DNA of 64,000 nucleotides from Actinopolymorpha sp. NPDC004070 (GCF_040610475.1 NZ_JBEXMJ010000006.1:286252-350251), one strand, 5' to 3'; counted from the stretch's first letter, positions 1 to 9,077 are shown. The notes: generated from the letters alone by a model not told the origin. Translations and numbers: made by a program.

Positions 1-904
1 GTACGTCGACGCAGACGACGGTCACGTCGGCCGGTCCGCCGGCCCGCTCCACCGCCTCCGCGAGCGCCACCGGGTCACGGGCGTCGGCGATCGTCACCAC
101 GTCGGCGAGCCCGGCGCGTTCCAGCGCCCGCGCCTCGCTCTCCACCGGTACGACGCCGATGGTGCGCCCCGCCCCGGCCCGCCGGGCCGCGGCCAGGGAC
201 AGCGACCCGGACTTGCCGGCGGCGCCGACGACGCACACCGTCGGGCCCGACGGGGCGTGGCCGTCGTGGCCGTCGCCGTCGCGGGCGGCGGCCCGGTCCG
301 CGTGCCCAGCCACCACGCGGGCGGTCAGGGCCGGGGCGCCGCACACGTCCAGGACGGCGAGGGACAGCGGCGCGGGCAGGTCGTCGGGAAGCTTCGCGGC
401 GATCGACCGGCCGAACAGGATCGCGTACCCCGAGCAGGGCACCTGTTCGCCGAGACCGTCCCAGCCGGCCAGGTCGTCCTCGATCACCAGCGGCGTCAGC
501 GTGAGCGAGACCAGGGTGGCGATCCGGTCCCCCGGCGCCAGCCCGAGCGGTGAGTCGGGCCCGGCCTCCTCCACGGTGCCGACCAGCATGCCGCCGGAGC
601 CGGTGACCGGGTTGTGCATCTTGCCGCGAGTCGTGACGATCTCCACGACCGCGCGGCGGACGGCGGCGCCGTCGCCGTCGTGGGCAACCCGCAGTTGACG
701 GTACGACGCGGCGTCGAGGTTGAGCCGCTCCACCCGGACCCGCACCTCGTCCGGCCACAGCTCGCGCCTGGTGTCCAGCCGGGCGGCGGCCTGGGGCAGC
801 GCGCCCGCGGGCTCGACCACCCGGTGCAGGCCGATCGGCGAGCCGGCCGGCCGGGTGGCGGACGCAGCGACCGGGACGGGCCGGGTGAACCTCTGGTCGG
901 TCAC
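1..904 (-). CDS. kdd: L-erythro-3,5-diaminohexanoate dehydrogenase, 3' end cut by window edge
   Basis: Kdd oxidatively deaminates 3,5-diaminohexanoate to 5-amino-3-oxohexanoate with NAD(P), a middle step in lysine breakdown through beta-lysine. Reading the minus strand from a GTG at 904 gives at least 301 codons without a stop. Family marks seen are RGKMHNPVTGSGGML near residue 95 and a nucleotide-binding turn VGAAGKSGSL near residue 218, followed by a Rossmann-like stretch. A short linker rich in Asp, Gly and His sits just before that turn. The start follows a GGGAG box (complement of 913-917). The gene is divergent from kamA, which acts two steps earlier, so the 122 nt between them probably controls both. 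The C-terminus lies outside the window. Identification is by family motifs and context; confidence is high. Confidence 0.88.
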   Translation of the reverse strand, partial: MTDQRFTRPVPVAASATRPAGSPIGLHRVVEPAGALPQAAARLDTRRELWPDEVRVRVERLNLDAASYRQLRVAHDGDGAAVRRAVVEIVTTRGKMHNPVTGSGGMLVGTVEEAGPDSPLGLAPGDRIATLVSLTLTPLVIEDDLAGWDGLGEQVPCSGYAILFGRSIAAKLPDDLPAPLSLAVLDVCGAPALTARVVAGHADRAAARDGDGHDGHAPSGPTVCVVGAAGKSGSLSLAAARRAGAGRTIGVVPVESEARALERAGLADVVTIADARDPVALAEAVERAGGPADVTVVCVDV

Positions 905-1026
905 CGATCAGGCTCCCATCTTCAGATCCTGCGGACTAGAGTCGTGCCTGCTGCAGATTCTTCTGTACGATGCCGGTCCGACAGTACGACATCCACGAAT
1001 TGACCGCTTGGTCGGAGGTGTTATCG

Positions 1027-2457
1027 GTGTCGCAGCAAGCCCAGGAGCAGCCGTACGACTACCGCGCTCGCCCGCTCCGCGAGCCGGACTGGACCCGGCT
1101 GCCCGGCTGGCGCGACGTCAGCCCGGCCGAGTGGGAGTCCGCGCAGTGGCAGCGGGCACACTGCGTGAAGAACGTCAAACAGCTCAGATCGGTCCTCGGC
1201 GACCTGGTGGCCGAGGAGTTCTACGCCGACCTGGAACGCGACCAGGCCGAGCGCGCCACGATGTCGATGCTGCTGCCCCCGCAGATGTTGAACACCATGG
1301 TGCCCGACGAGGTGCCCGGCACCGAGGCGTTCTACGCCGATCCCGTCCGCCGCTACATGCTCCCGGTCTTCTCCGACCGCCGCACCGACTGGCCATCACA
1401 CCCGCGCGCGTCCCGGGACTCCCTGCACGAGCAGGAGATGTGGGTGGCCGAGGGGCTGACCCACCGCTACCCGACGAAGGTGCTGGCCGAACTGTTGCCC
1501 ACCTGCCCGCAGTACTGCGGCCACTGCACCCGGATGGACCTGGTGGGCAACTCCACGCCGCAGGTGGACAAACTGCGGTTCTCGCTGCGCCCGCAAGGCC
1601 GGCTTGACGCGATGCTGGACTACCTGCGCACCCACCCCGGCGTCCGCGACGTGGTGGTGTCCGGCGGCGACGTGGCCAACCTCCCCTGGCCCAGGCTGGA
1701 GGCGTTCGTCGCGGCCCTGCTGGAGATCGAGAACATTCGCGACATCCGGCTGGCCAGCAAGGCGCTGATGGGGCTGCCGCAGCACTGGCTGCAGGACGAG
1801 GTGCGTGCCGGGATGGAGCGCCTGGCCACCACCGCCCGCTCGCGTGGGGCGATGCTCGCGATCCACACCCACGTCAACGCCGCGCAGTCGGTGACGCCGC
1901 TGGTCGCCCGCGCGGCCAGGGAGATGCTGGCCGCCGGGGTGCGCGACGTGCGCAACCAGGGCGTGCTGATGCGCGGGGTGAACGACGCACCCGACCGGCT
2001 GCTCGACCTGTGCTTCGCGCTGCTCGACGGAGCGACGATCATGCCGTACTACTTCTACATGTGCGACATGATCCCGTTCAGCGAGCACTGGCGGGTGTCG
2101 GTGCGGGAGGCACAGCGGCTCCAGCACGCGATCCTCGGCTACCTGCCGGGCTTCGCGACCCCGCGGATCGTGTGTGACGTGCCGTACGTCGGCAAGCGGT
2201 GGGTGCACCAGGTCGCCGACTACGACGAGGTACGCGGCATCAGCTACTGGAAGAAGAACTACCGCACCGGAATCGAGCGGGCCGGGGACGACGCGCTGGA
2301 CCGCACGTACGAGTACTACGACCCGATCGACGTGCTGCCCGAGCAGGGGCAGGCCTGGTGGCGCGCACAGGGCGACGACCACCTGCGGCTGGCCGCCCAG
2401 CGGGCGGAGGATTCACGCGACGAGGCGCGGCGTCAGGTTCTGCTTGACACACACTGA
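1027..2457 (+). CDS. kamA: KamA-family lysine 2,3-aminomutase (radical SAM, PLP)
   Basis: This radical-SAM enzyme likely moves the alpha-amino group of L-lysine to C3, giving beta-lysine. The protein is 476 aa. The iron-sulfur/SAM motif CPQYCGHC (Cys-x3-Cys-x2-Cys) is at about residues 160-167. Two acidic residues that hold the substrate amine in characterised KamA proteins are matched by YMCDM and IVCDV. The PLP-lysine loop is unusual: DVPYVGK here against DAPGGGGK in clostridial KamA, one residue shorter. The GTG start at 1027 follows GGAGG at 1014-1018 with an 8-nt gap; an ATG at 970 in frame has no ribosome-binding site. Divergence from kdd supports the lysine pathway. Another amino acid substrate, for example arginine, cannot be excluded. 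Confidence 0.85.
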   Translation: MSQQAQEQPYDYRARPLREPDWTRLPGWRDVSPAEWESAQWQRAHCVKNVKQLRSVLGDLVAEEFYADLERDQAERATMSMLLPPQMLNTMVPDEVPGTEAFYADPVRRYMLPVFSDRRTDWPSHPRASRDSLHEQEMWVAEGLTHRYPTKVLAELLPTCPQYCGHCTRMDLVGNSTPQVDKLRFSLRPQGRLDAMLDYLRTHPGVRDVVVSGGDVANLPWPRLEAFVAALLEIENIRDIRLASKALMGLPQHWLQDEVRAGMERLATTARSRGAMLAIHTHVNAAQSVTPLVARAAREMLAAGVRDVRNQGVLMRGVNDAPDRLLDLCFALLDGATIMPYYFYMCDMIPFSEHWRVSVREAQRLQHAILGYLPGFATPRIVCDVPYVGKRWVHQVADYDEVRGISYWKKNYRTGIERAGDDALDRTYEYYDPIDVLPEQGQAWWRAQGDDHLRLAAQRAEDSRDEARRQVLLDTH

Positions 2458-2495
2458 CGCCGTGGCGCTCGGCCGTGGCCGCCTCCCACGCAACT

Positions 2496-2533
2496 CCTGC
2501 CTGACACCACCTCGTACGGCGGTGTCAGGCAGG
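2496..2533. terminator. Bidirectional hairpin between kamA and the GH4 gene
   Basis: Two 16-nt arms (2496-2511 and 2518-2533) pair at 15 of 16 positions around a 6-nt loop. The hairpin lies between two convergent genes, 38 nt after kamA and 22 nt after the GH4 stop, so it can stop transcripts from both sides. There is no U-tract, as is usual in high-GC actinomycetes. Confidence 0.75.
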
Positions 2534-2555
2534 GGTTGACAGCGGCTCGTGATTC

Positions 2556-3908
2556 TCAGCGGTGAAGCACCTCGGCGACTCCCGGCAGCGCGTCGACGTA
2601 CCCACGCAGCAGGTCACGTGCGACGGTCACCGAGTCCACCAGCGGGTGCAGCGCGAACGCCTTCAGCGCGGCGTCGGCCGAACCGGTCGTCGCGGCCTCG
2701 ATCACCAGCCGGTCCACGGCCTTCACCTGCTGCATCAGGCCGAGCTGGTGCAGATCGGGCGAGGCGGTGGCCAGCGGGTGGGCGCCGTTGGCGTCGACCA
2801 GGGAGGGCACCTCCACGGTCGCGTCGGCGGGCAGGCCCGGCAGGGTCGCGCCGTTGCGGACGTTGAGGATGATGGTCGACTTCTCGTTGCGGGCGATGGC
2901 GGCCATCACCGCCAGCGCGACACCCTCGTAGCCCGCCTCCTCCTCGAAGTCCAGCGGCTCCGGCTCCTCGTCCTCGGCCCGCTTGCCCTTCGCCTCGGCC
3001 ATGTAGAGCGCCTTGCGGTGGGCGATGGTGCGCTTCCACAGCTCCAGCGCGTGGTCGGGGTCGTTGCCCGCGGCGGCGTAGAACTCACCCTGCTGGGCGA
3101 CCAGGAACTCACCGCGGGTGGACGGCTGGGCGACGATCGAGCGCACCGCGTCCCGGTTGAAGTAGTAGTAGTACAGGTACTCGTTCGGGACCACGCCCAT
3201 CGCCTGGATCCACGACGGGCCGAAGATCTCGCCCTCCTCCAGGCCCGCGATCGCGTGCTCGTCGGCCAGGAAGCGGGGCAGGTGGTCCTCGCCGTCGCTG
3301 ACCAGCCGCCGGATCCAGCCCAGGTGGTTCAGGCCCACGTAGTCGACCTGGATGCGAGAGGAGTCCAGCCCGATGGAGCGCGCGATCCGCCGGCCGAGGC
3401 CACCCGGGGTGTCACAGATGCCGATGACCCGGTCCCCGAGCACTCGCTGCAGGGCCTCGGTGATCATGCCGGCCGGGTTGGTGAAGTTGATGAAGAACGC
3501 CTTGGGGGCAAGGGCGCGCACCCGCTCGGCGATGTGCAGCATCACCGGGATGGTCCGCAGGCCGTAGGCGATGCCGCCCGGACCGGTCGTCTCCTGCCCG
3601 AGTACGCCGAGGTCGAGCGCCACCCGCTCGTCGCGGGTGCGGCCCTCCAGGCCGCCGACGCGGATGGCGGAGAAGATGAAGTCGGCACCCTCCACCGCGT
3701 CGTCGAGCACCTCCGTCACGTGTACCCGCGGCGCGTCCGCGTGCCCGGCCGCGAGCTGGGCCAGCACGGACTTCATCACCTCCAGCCGCTGGGCCGACTG
3801 GTCGTACAACGCCACCTCGGTGACCCGGGGCGACCCGGTGTCGTTCAGGAGTGCCTTGTAGACGAGCGGAACGCGGAATCCCCCACCGCCAAGAATTGCG
3901 AGTTTCAC
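2556..3908 (-). CDS. GH4 family glycosidase (6-phospho-beta-glucosidase-like)
   Basis: GH4 enzymes cleave glycosides by an NAD- and metal-dependent oxidation/elimination route. The 450-aa protein opens with a Rossmann motif (AILGGGGFRVP, residues 4-14) and carries GICDTPGGLG and NFTNPAGMITEAL, family segments near the cofactor and metal site, plus the Tyr-rich NEYLYYYY stretch. Its ATG overlaps the stop of the upstream DeoR gene as ATGA, so the two are translationally coupled. Facing it are a PfkB kinase and an ABC sugar importer. GH4 members that act on phosphorylated sugars usually get them from a PTS; here the neighbouring kinase could supply the phosphate. Substrate is not known from sequence; alpha- or beta-glycosides, phosphorylated or not, remain possible. 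Confidence 0.88.
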   Translation of the reverse strand: MKLAILGGGGFRVPLVYKALLNDTGSPRVTEVALYDQSAQRLEVMKSVLAQLAAGHADAPRVHVTEVLDDAVEGADFIFSAIRVGGLEGRTRDERVALDLGVLGQETTGPGGIAYGLRTIPVMLHIAERVRALAPKAFFINFTNPAGMITEALQRVLGDRVIGICDTPGGLGRRIARSIGLDSSRIQVDYVGLNHLGWIRRLVSDGEDHLPRFLADEHAIAGLEEGEIFGPSWIQAMGVVPNEYLYYYYFNRDAVRSIVAQPSTRGEFLVAQQGEFYAAAGNDPDHALELWKRTIAHRKALYMAEAKGKRAEDEEPEPLDFEEEAGYEGVALAVMAAIARNEKSTIILNVRNGATLPGLPADATVEVPSLVDANGAHPLATASPDLHQLGLMQQVKAVDRLVIEAATTGSADAALKAFALHPLVDSVTVARDLLRGYVDALPGVAEVLHR

Positions 3909-4720
3909 GATGTGAGCACCTCTCCACCTGCCTGCCGGCAGATCTCCACTGTTTCCTGATCCGCGTCCTCGGTGGTGACGAGGACGTCGATGTCTGCCAG
4001 ACCGCAGATGCGCAAGGACCCCTTGCCGGGGAACTTCGAGGGGGCCGCCACCAGGACGACCGACTCCGCCGCGGCGATCATCGCCTGCTTGCCGGACGCC
4101 TCCACCTGCATGTTGTCCAGCACCTGGCCGTCCCGGCGGATGCCGGTGCAGGACAGGAACAACCGGTCCGCGTTCACCTGGGCGATCGCGGACTCGGTGA
4201 GCGAGCCGACCAGGGAGCGGTAGTGACGGCGGACCACCCCGCCGAGGAGCACCAGCTCGACCTTGGGGTCGTCGCGCAGCTCGTCGAAGACCGCGATGCT
4301 GCTGGTGATGACGGTCACGTCCCGCTCGCGCAGGTGGCGCGCCACCCGCAGCGTCGTGGTGCCGATGTCCAGCAGCAGAACGTCACCGTCACTGACGAGT
4401 TCGGCGACCGCCCGGGCCGCCAGGGCGTCCTTGGTCCGGCCCTCCTCGTCCTCGCTCACCTCGAACGGCGCCTCCACGGTGCCGTCGTCGAGCACCCTGC
4501 CGCCGTCCAGGACAGCTCCGCCGTAGACCCTGGTGAGCGCGCCACTGCGGTCCAGCCGCTGCAGGTCGCGACGGATCGTGGCCGGGCTGACACCCAGCTG
4601 ACGGGCGAGCTCACCAGCAGACGCCGTGCCCCGGACACGCAGGGCCCGGATGATCCGGCGGTCTCTTTCGCGCTGCAGCACGCGGCGATCGTACCGGCAA
4701 AACCGCTCAGGGTCATCCAC
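3905..4720 (-). CDS. DeoR-family transcriptional regulator
   Basis: The 271-aa protein has an N-terminal DeoR winged helix (residues about 15-65, with GELARQLGVSPATIRRDL as helix-turn-helix) and a C-terminal DeoRC effector domain that binds sugar phosphates (LLLDIGTTTLRVARHL near residue 115). DeoR regulators of this type usually repress carbohydrate genes until a phosphorylated sugar binds. It is divergent from the pfkB/ABC operon and overlaps the GH4 gene by 4 nt, so it likely controls both transcripts through the 66-nt gap. The start used is a GTG; no strong ribosome-binding site precedes it. Confidence 0.92.
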   Translation of the reverse strand: MDDPERFCRYDRRVLQRERDRRIIRALRVRGTASAGELARQLGVSPATIRRDLQRLDRSGALTRVYGGAVLDGGRVLDDGTVEAPFEVSEDEEGRTKDALAARAVAELVSDGDVLLLDIGTTTLRVARHLRERDVTVITSSIAVFDELRDDPKVELVLLGGVVRRHYRSLVGSLTESAIAQVNADRLFLSCTGIRRDGQVLDNMQVEASGKQAMIAAAESVVLVAAPSKFPGKGSLRICGLADIDVLVTTEDADQETVEICRQAGGEVLTS

Positions 4721-4732
4721 TACTTGTCAAAC

Positions 4733-4772
4733 TCGCTCAGCTGAAGCACACTCGCTGCACAGAAGTGAGCGA
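4733..4772. promoter_or_regulatory. Candidate DeoR operator
   Basis: A 7-bp inverted repeat, TCGCTCA at 4733-4739 and TGAGCGA at 4766-4772, spans most of the gap between the divergent DeoR and PfkB genes. DeoR proteins often bind widely spaced repeats as oligomers. The assignment is inferred from position and symmetry only. Confidence 0.4.
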
Positions 4773-4786
4773 CTGGAGGCGTATCG

Positions 4787-5863
4787 GTGACGTACGGCGA
4801 GACTTTCCCGGGCCAGTCCCCGGGCCAGTCCCCGGGCCAGTCCCATGGCGACGCCCAGGGCCGGCCCGAGGCCGCGGCGACGGATCGTCCCGAGGTCGAC
4901 CTCTTCTGTGTGGGCACGCTGTTCTTCGACCTGGTGCTCGCGGGAATGGACGCCATGCCCGACGCCGGCGCGGAGGTCTGGGCCAAGGAGCGCGCCGTCT
5001 CCCCCGGTGGCGTGGCCAACCGCGCCGTGGCCGCCGCCCGCCTCGGGCTGCGGACCGGCCTGGCCGGTGAGGTCGGCACCGACATGTTCGGTGACCATCT
5101 GTGGCAGGTCCTGCACCAGGTCGCCAACCTCGACCTGCGCTGGACGTCCCGCTCTCCCGACGTACAGACGACGCTCTCGGTCTCCGTCGCCCTCGACGGA
5201 GACCGCCGCTTCCTCAGCCACGGCGAACCCACCTGGCCCGGCGAGGCCGCGCTCAGGCCCGAGCGGCTTCCCCGTGCCCGGGTCGCCCAGGTGGGCCTGG
5301 AGGCCGGCCTGCCCGACTGGGCGCGGCATCTGCGCGCGGAGGGGACGCTGCTGTTCGGCGGCGTCGGCTGGGATCCGAGCGGGCAGTGGTCCGCAGAAGT
5401 GCTTGATAACCTCACGCAGTTCGACGCGTTCGTCTGCAACACCACCGAAGCCATGGCCTACACCCGCACCGACACCCCCACCGGCGCCCTCCGCCGGCTC
5501 GCCGAGCGGGTGCCTCTCGCGGTGGTGACCGACGGTCACCGGGGCGCACTCGCCGTCGACGGTGCGTCCGGTGAGTTCGTGAGCGCACCCGCCGTCACCA
5601 GCGAGGCGGTGGACCCCACCGGTGCCGGCGACACGTTCTTCGCCGGCTTCGCCTACGCCACCCTGGCCGGATGGCCCCTGCGACAGCGGTTACTCTTTGC
5701 AAATCTCTGCGCCAGTCAGTCCGTACGCGGCCTGGGCGGCGCGGTGAGCGCGCCGACGTGGGACGACCTCGGCGCCTGGTTCGACGCGACCGACCGGCCG
5801 ACACAAGGCGCTGCCTTCGGCTTCCTGGGACCCGAGCTGGCCCGACGCCGCTCGACCTCATAA
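4787..5863 (+). CDS. PfkB-family carbohydrate kinase
   Basis: This 358-aa ribokinase-like enzyme transfers phosphate from ATP to a sugar. The second PfkB signature DPTGAGDTFFAGF lies near residue 268, with the catalytic Asp in GAGD; the first, glycine-rich region is SPGGVANRAVAAARLG near residue 69. The first 37 residues are low-complexity and hold three copies of PGQS made by a 12-bp DNA repeat. The GTG start follows GGAGG at about 4774-4778. It is the first gene of the kinase-ABC importer operon and stands 24 nt before the binding-protein gene. The likely job is to phosphorylate the imported sugar or glycoside, producing the DeoR effector and possibly the GH4 substrate. Confidence 0.9.
   Translation: MTYGETFPGQSPGQSPGQSHGDAQGRPEAAATDRPEVDLFCVGTLFFDLVLAGMDAMPDAGAEVWAKERAVSPGGVANRAVAAARLGLRTGLAGEVGTDMFGDHLWQVLHQVANLDLRWTSRSPDVQTTLSVSVALDGDRRFLSHGEPTWPGEAALRPERLPRARVAQVGLEAGLPDWARHLRAEGTLLFGGVGWDPSGQWSAEVLDNLTQFDAFVCNTTEAMAYTRTDTPTGALRRLAERVPLAVVTDGHRGALAVDGASGEFVSAPAVTSEAVDPTGAGDTFFAGFAYATLAGWPLRQRLLFANLCASQSVRGLGGAVSAPTWDDLGAWFDATDRPTQGAAFGFLGPELARRRSTS
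4807..4842 (+). repeat. Three tandem 12-bp repeats in the kinase 5' end
   Basis: Units at 4807-4818, 4819-4830 and 4831-4842 are identical (CCCGGGCCAGTC), each coding Pro-Gly-Gln-Ser. Exact in-frame copies suggest recent slippage; copy number may vary between strains. Confidence 0.9.
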
Positions 5864-5887
5864 CAAATCCAGCAAGAAGGTGTGTTG

Positions 5888-7270
5888 ATGAGCAGTTCTC
5901 GTAACAGGATCCTCGCCCGTGTGGGCGTCGGTCTGGCGGCGGTGCCGATCCTCCTCGCCGCCGCCTGCACCCCCGGCGGCAGCACCAGCGACTCCGGCGG
6001 ACCGTCGGTCAAGCCCAGCTCCAAGATCGCCACCGACCCCGCCAAGGCGGGCAAGGTCAGCTTGACGGTGTGGGACATCAACACCTCCGGCGGCGCCAAC
6101 GACGCGATGGTCAAGCTCAACCAGGAGTTCCAGAAGAAGTACCCCAACGTCAAGATCAACCGGGTGTCGCGCACGCTGAACGACACCAAGACGACGTTGA
6201 AGCTCGCGCTGTCCGGTGACAACCCGCCCGACGTCGTGCAGGCGAACCAGGGCTACCCGGACATGGGAGCCTTCGTCAAGGCCGGCTTGCTCACCCCGCT
6301 CGACCAGTACAACAAGGTCTACAAGTGGGACCAGAAGTTCCCCAAGCAGCTGCTGGACCTGAACAAGTTCTCCACCAACGGCAAGGACTGGCAGACCGGC
6401 AGCCTCTACGGTGTCTCCCAGACCGGTGAGATCGTCGGCATCTACTACAACAAGAAGCTGATGAAGCAGGCCGGCATCGCCGCGCCGAAGACCTGGGCCG
6501 ACTTCGAGGCCGCGCTGCCGAAGGCGAAGGCCAAGGGCCTGCTGCCGATCCAGTTCGGCACCTCCGACAAGTCGCCGGCGATCCACCTGTTCGGTGTCGT
6601 GCAGGCCAACACCGCCGGCAAGCAGGCAGTGCGCAACCTGGTGACCTCCAAGGGCGGTGAGTGGTCCGACGCCGGCACCACCAAGGCCGCCGAGACCGTG
6701 CAGAGCTGGGCGAAGAAGGGCTACCTGTCCCCCGGCTTCAACGGCCTGAGCGGTGACGCCGCCTCGGCGAACTTCGCCAAGGGCCAGGGTGTCTTCCGCA
6801 TCGACGGCACCTGGCGCCTGGCCGAACTGGAGAAGGCCATGGGGTCCGACGTCGGCTTCATGAGCCCTCCCCCGGCCAAGGCCGGTGCGCCCAACGTGAC
6901 CCAGGGCGGTGAGGGCCTCGCCTGGGCGGTCACCTCCAAGAGCAAGCACCCCGACGTGGCCGCGGCGTACCTCAACTTCATCTCCGACGCCAAGGCCGAC
7001 GACGTGCTCGCCGAGACCGGCAACCTGCCGGCCGTCGCACCGCCGACCTACAAGCCCAAGGCCGGCACGCTCACCGCCGACATCTTCTCGGAGTGGAAGA
7101 AGATCAGCGAGAACGACGGCCTGGTTCCCTACCTCGACTACACCACGCCGACGTTCTACGACACGCTGACCTCCAACCTGCAGCAGTTGCTGGGCGGTAA
7201 GCAGAACGTGAAGCAGTTCACCGGAAACCTCGACCAGGACTACGACGGGTTCAAGTCCAAGTCGAAGTAG
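5888..7270 (+). CDS. ABC sugar transporter substrate-binding lipoprotein
   Basis: A family-1 extracellular solute-binding protein of 460 aa. It has a Sec signal peptide with lipobox LAAAC (Cys near residue 26), so the mature protein is lipid-anchored outside the membrane. The body matches MalE/UgpB-type binders (for example VWDINTSGGANDAMVKLNQEF and YYNKKLMKQAGI). The ATG at 5888 follows AAGAAGG at 5874-5880; a GTG six bases upstream is in frame but lies too close to that site. It sits between the PfkB kinase and two permease genes. No ATPase gene is nearby, so a shared MsiK-like ATPase from elsewhere in the genome is expected. The sugar is not known. Confidence 0.93.
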   Translation: MSSSRNRILARVGVGLAAVPILLAAACTPGGSTSDSGGPSVKPSSKIATDPAKAGKVSLTVWDINTSGGANDAMVKLNQEFQKKYPNVKINRVSRTLNDTKTTLKLALSGDNPPDVVQANQGYPDMGAFVKAGLLTPLDQYNKVYKWDQKFPKQLLDLNKFSTNGKDWQTGSLYGVSQTGEIVGIYYNKKLMKQAGIAAPKTWADFEAALPKAKAKGLLPIQFGTSDKSPAIHLFGVVQANTAGKQAVRNLVTSKGGEWSDAGTTKAAETVQSWAKKGYLSPGFNGLSGDAASANFAKGQGVFRIDGTWRLAELEKAMGSDVGFMSPPPAKAGAPNVTQGGEGLAWAVTSKSKHPDVAAAYLNFISDAKADDVLAETGNLPAVAPPTYKPKAGTLTADIFSEWKKISENDGLVPYLDYTTPTFYDTLTSNLQQLLGGKQNVKQFTGNLDQDYDGFKSKSK

Positions 7271-7307
7271 TCCGCCAGGTAATCCACCGTTAGGACCGAA
7301 CTCACTG

Positions 7308-8252
7308 GTGTCCGCACAGATGACGACGACGACGGCGGTGGGCGCGCGCAACGACGCGCCCACCGCCAAGAAGAAGAAGTCCAGGGACCGCTCGGAGCGG
7401 GCCGCCTACCTTTACCTCATTCCGGCGTACGTGGTGTTCGGGTTCTTCCTGCTCTACCCGCTGCTGCACGGTGTGTGGATCTCGTTGTACGACTGGGACG
7501 GCCTGACGCCGGCCACCTGGGTGGGTATCGGCAACTACACCGACGCGCTGTCGGATCCCATGCTGCGCAAGGCGTTCACGCACTCCGCGGTGCTGATCGT
7601 CTTCTACGCCGTCATCCCGATCCTGCTGGCACTGCTGCTGACCGGGGTGATGACGCATGCGACGAAGCTGAAGCGGCTGTCGTTCTTCCGGGTCGTCATC
7701 TTCCTTCCCCAGGTGGTCGCCTCGGTCGTGGTGGCCACCACCTGGACCGCGATCTACGCACCGGACGGCGTGCTCAACAAGGCGCTGTCACTGGTCGGCC
7801 TGGAGGCCGTCACCCGTCCCTGGCTGGGTGACTTCGCCTGGGCGCTGCCCGCGGTGGGCCTGATCGGCACCTGGGTCGAGATCGGCCTGTGCCTGGTGCT
7901 GTTCCTCGCCGGGGTGTCCCAGATCGAGCCGGAACTGTACGAGGCCGCCCGCCTCGACGGCGCGGGCGCGGTCCGGGAGTTCTTCGCGGTCACCCTGCCC
8001 GGCCTGCGCCCGCAGATCGCGGTGGCGATGACGCTCACCGTGGTCGCCGGCCTGAAGAGCTTCGACCTCATCTTCGTCGCCACCCGCGGCGGGCCCGGCA
8101 CGTCGACGACGGTGCCCGGCTTCGAGGTCTACCACCGCGCCTTCGACCTCAACCAGGTCGGTTCGGCGTGTGCCGTCGGCATCCTGCTGACGGTCGTCAT
8201 CCTGATCGTCACCACCCTGATCCAGCGGATCGACCCCGGGGAGCGCGCGTGA
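7308..8252 (+). CDS. ABC sugar transporter permease, MalF/UgpA type
   Basis: A 314-aa inner-membrane protein with six predicted helices. The first 35 residues are polar and lysine-rich, on the cytoplasmic side. The ATPase-docking EAA loop is EAARLDGAGAVREFF, near residue 215. It pairs with the next permease to form the membrane channel for the upstream lipoprotein. The start is a GTG; an in-frame ATG four codons later is also possible. The stop overlaps the next start as GTGA, so the permeases are translationally coupled. Confidence 0.93.
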   Translation: MSAQMTTTTAVGARNDAPTAKKKKSRDRSERAAYLYLIPAYVVFGFFLLYPLLHGVWISLYDWDGLTPATWVGIGNYTDALSDPMLRKAFTHSAVLIVFYAVIPILLALLLTGVMTHATKLKRLSFFRVVIFLPQVVASVVVATTWTAIYAPDGVLNKALSLVGLEAVTRPWLGDFAWALPAVGLIGTWVEIGLCLVLFLAGVSQIEPELYEAARLDGAGAVREFFAVTLPGLRPQIAVAMTLTVVAGLKSFDLIFVATRGGPGTSTTVPGFEVYHRAFDLNQVGSACAVGILLTVVILIVTTLIQRIDPGERA

Positions 8253-9067
8253 TCTCCAAGCGGGAAGCCACACTGAACTACCTCATTCTCGGGGTCTTCG
8301 CGATCATCGCGTTGTTTCCGCTGCTCGGCGTGCTCACCTCGGCGCTGACCGACCCGTCGGAGTCGTCGGCGTCGCTGACGTTCCCCACCTCGCCGCACTT
8401 CGAGAACTTCCTGACCGCGTGGAACGAGGGTCACTTCGGGACCTACATGCGGTCCAGCGTCCTGGTCACGGTGAGCGTGGTGGTGATCTCCTCACTCCTC
8501 GCCGTGCTGGCGGGGTACGCCTTCGCCACCATGCGGTTCCGGGGCCAGTCGGTGTTGTTCTACATCCTCCTGCTGGGCCTGATGGTGCCGAGCGAGGCGC
8601 TGATCATCCCGCTGTACTACGACCTGCGCGGCGTCGGGCTCACCGACACCTACTGGGCGCTGATCTTCCCCCAGGTCGCCCAGTCGCTGGCGTTCTGCAC
8701 GTTCTGGATGCGGTCGTTCTTCCGCGGCATCCCGACCAGCCTGATCGAGGCGGCCAAGCTGGACGGCGCCACCCGGTGGTCGGTGCTGTGGCGGATCCTG
8801 GCCCCGATCAGCCGGCCCGCCCTGCTGACGATGGCGATGCTGGTGTTCATGTGGACGTGGAACGAGTTCCTGATGCCACTGGTGATGATCACCAGCGAGA
8901 ACCTCCGCACGGCGCCGCTCGGTCTGGCGTTCTTCCAGGGCCAGCACACCTCGCAGTTCTCCCTGCTGGCCGCGGGGGCGACGATCGTCGCCGCGCCGGT
9001 CGTGATCGTCTACCTGTTCCTGCAGCGGCACTTCATCGCCGGGATGCTCGCCGGGGCGGTCAAGTAG
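8249..9067 (+). CDS. ABC sugar transporter permease, MalG/UgpE type
   Basis: A 272-aa permease with six helices and the EAA docking loop EAAKLDGATRWSVLWRI near residue 168. The GTG start at 8249 overlaps the stop of the first permease (GTGA), which fixes the start even though the frame stays open further upstream. It completes the importer membrane part. The gene is followed at once by a strong hairpin and by the AraC regulator gene. Confidence 0.93.
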   Translation: MISKREATLNYLILGVFAIIALFPLLGVLTSALTDPSESSASLTFPTSPHFENFLTAWNEGHFGTYMRSSVLVTVSVVVISSLLAVLAGYAFATMRFRGQSVLFYILLLGLMVPSEALIIPLYYDLRGVGLTDTYWALIFPQVAQSLAFCTFWMRSFFRGIPTSLIEAAKLDGATRWSVLWRILAPISRPALLTMAMLVFMWTWNEFLMPLVMITSENLRTAPLGLAFFQGQHTSQFSLLAAGATIVAAPVVIVYLFLQRHFIAGMLAGAVK

Positions 9068-9077
9068 CCGAGGGCTT

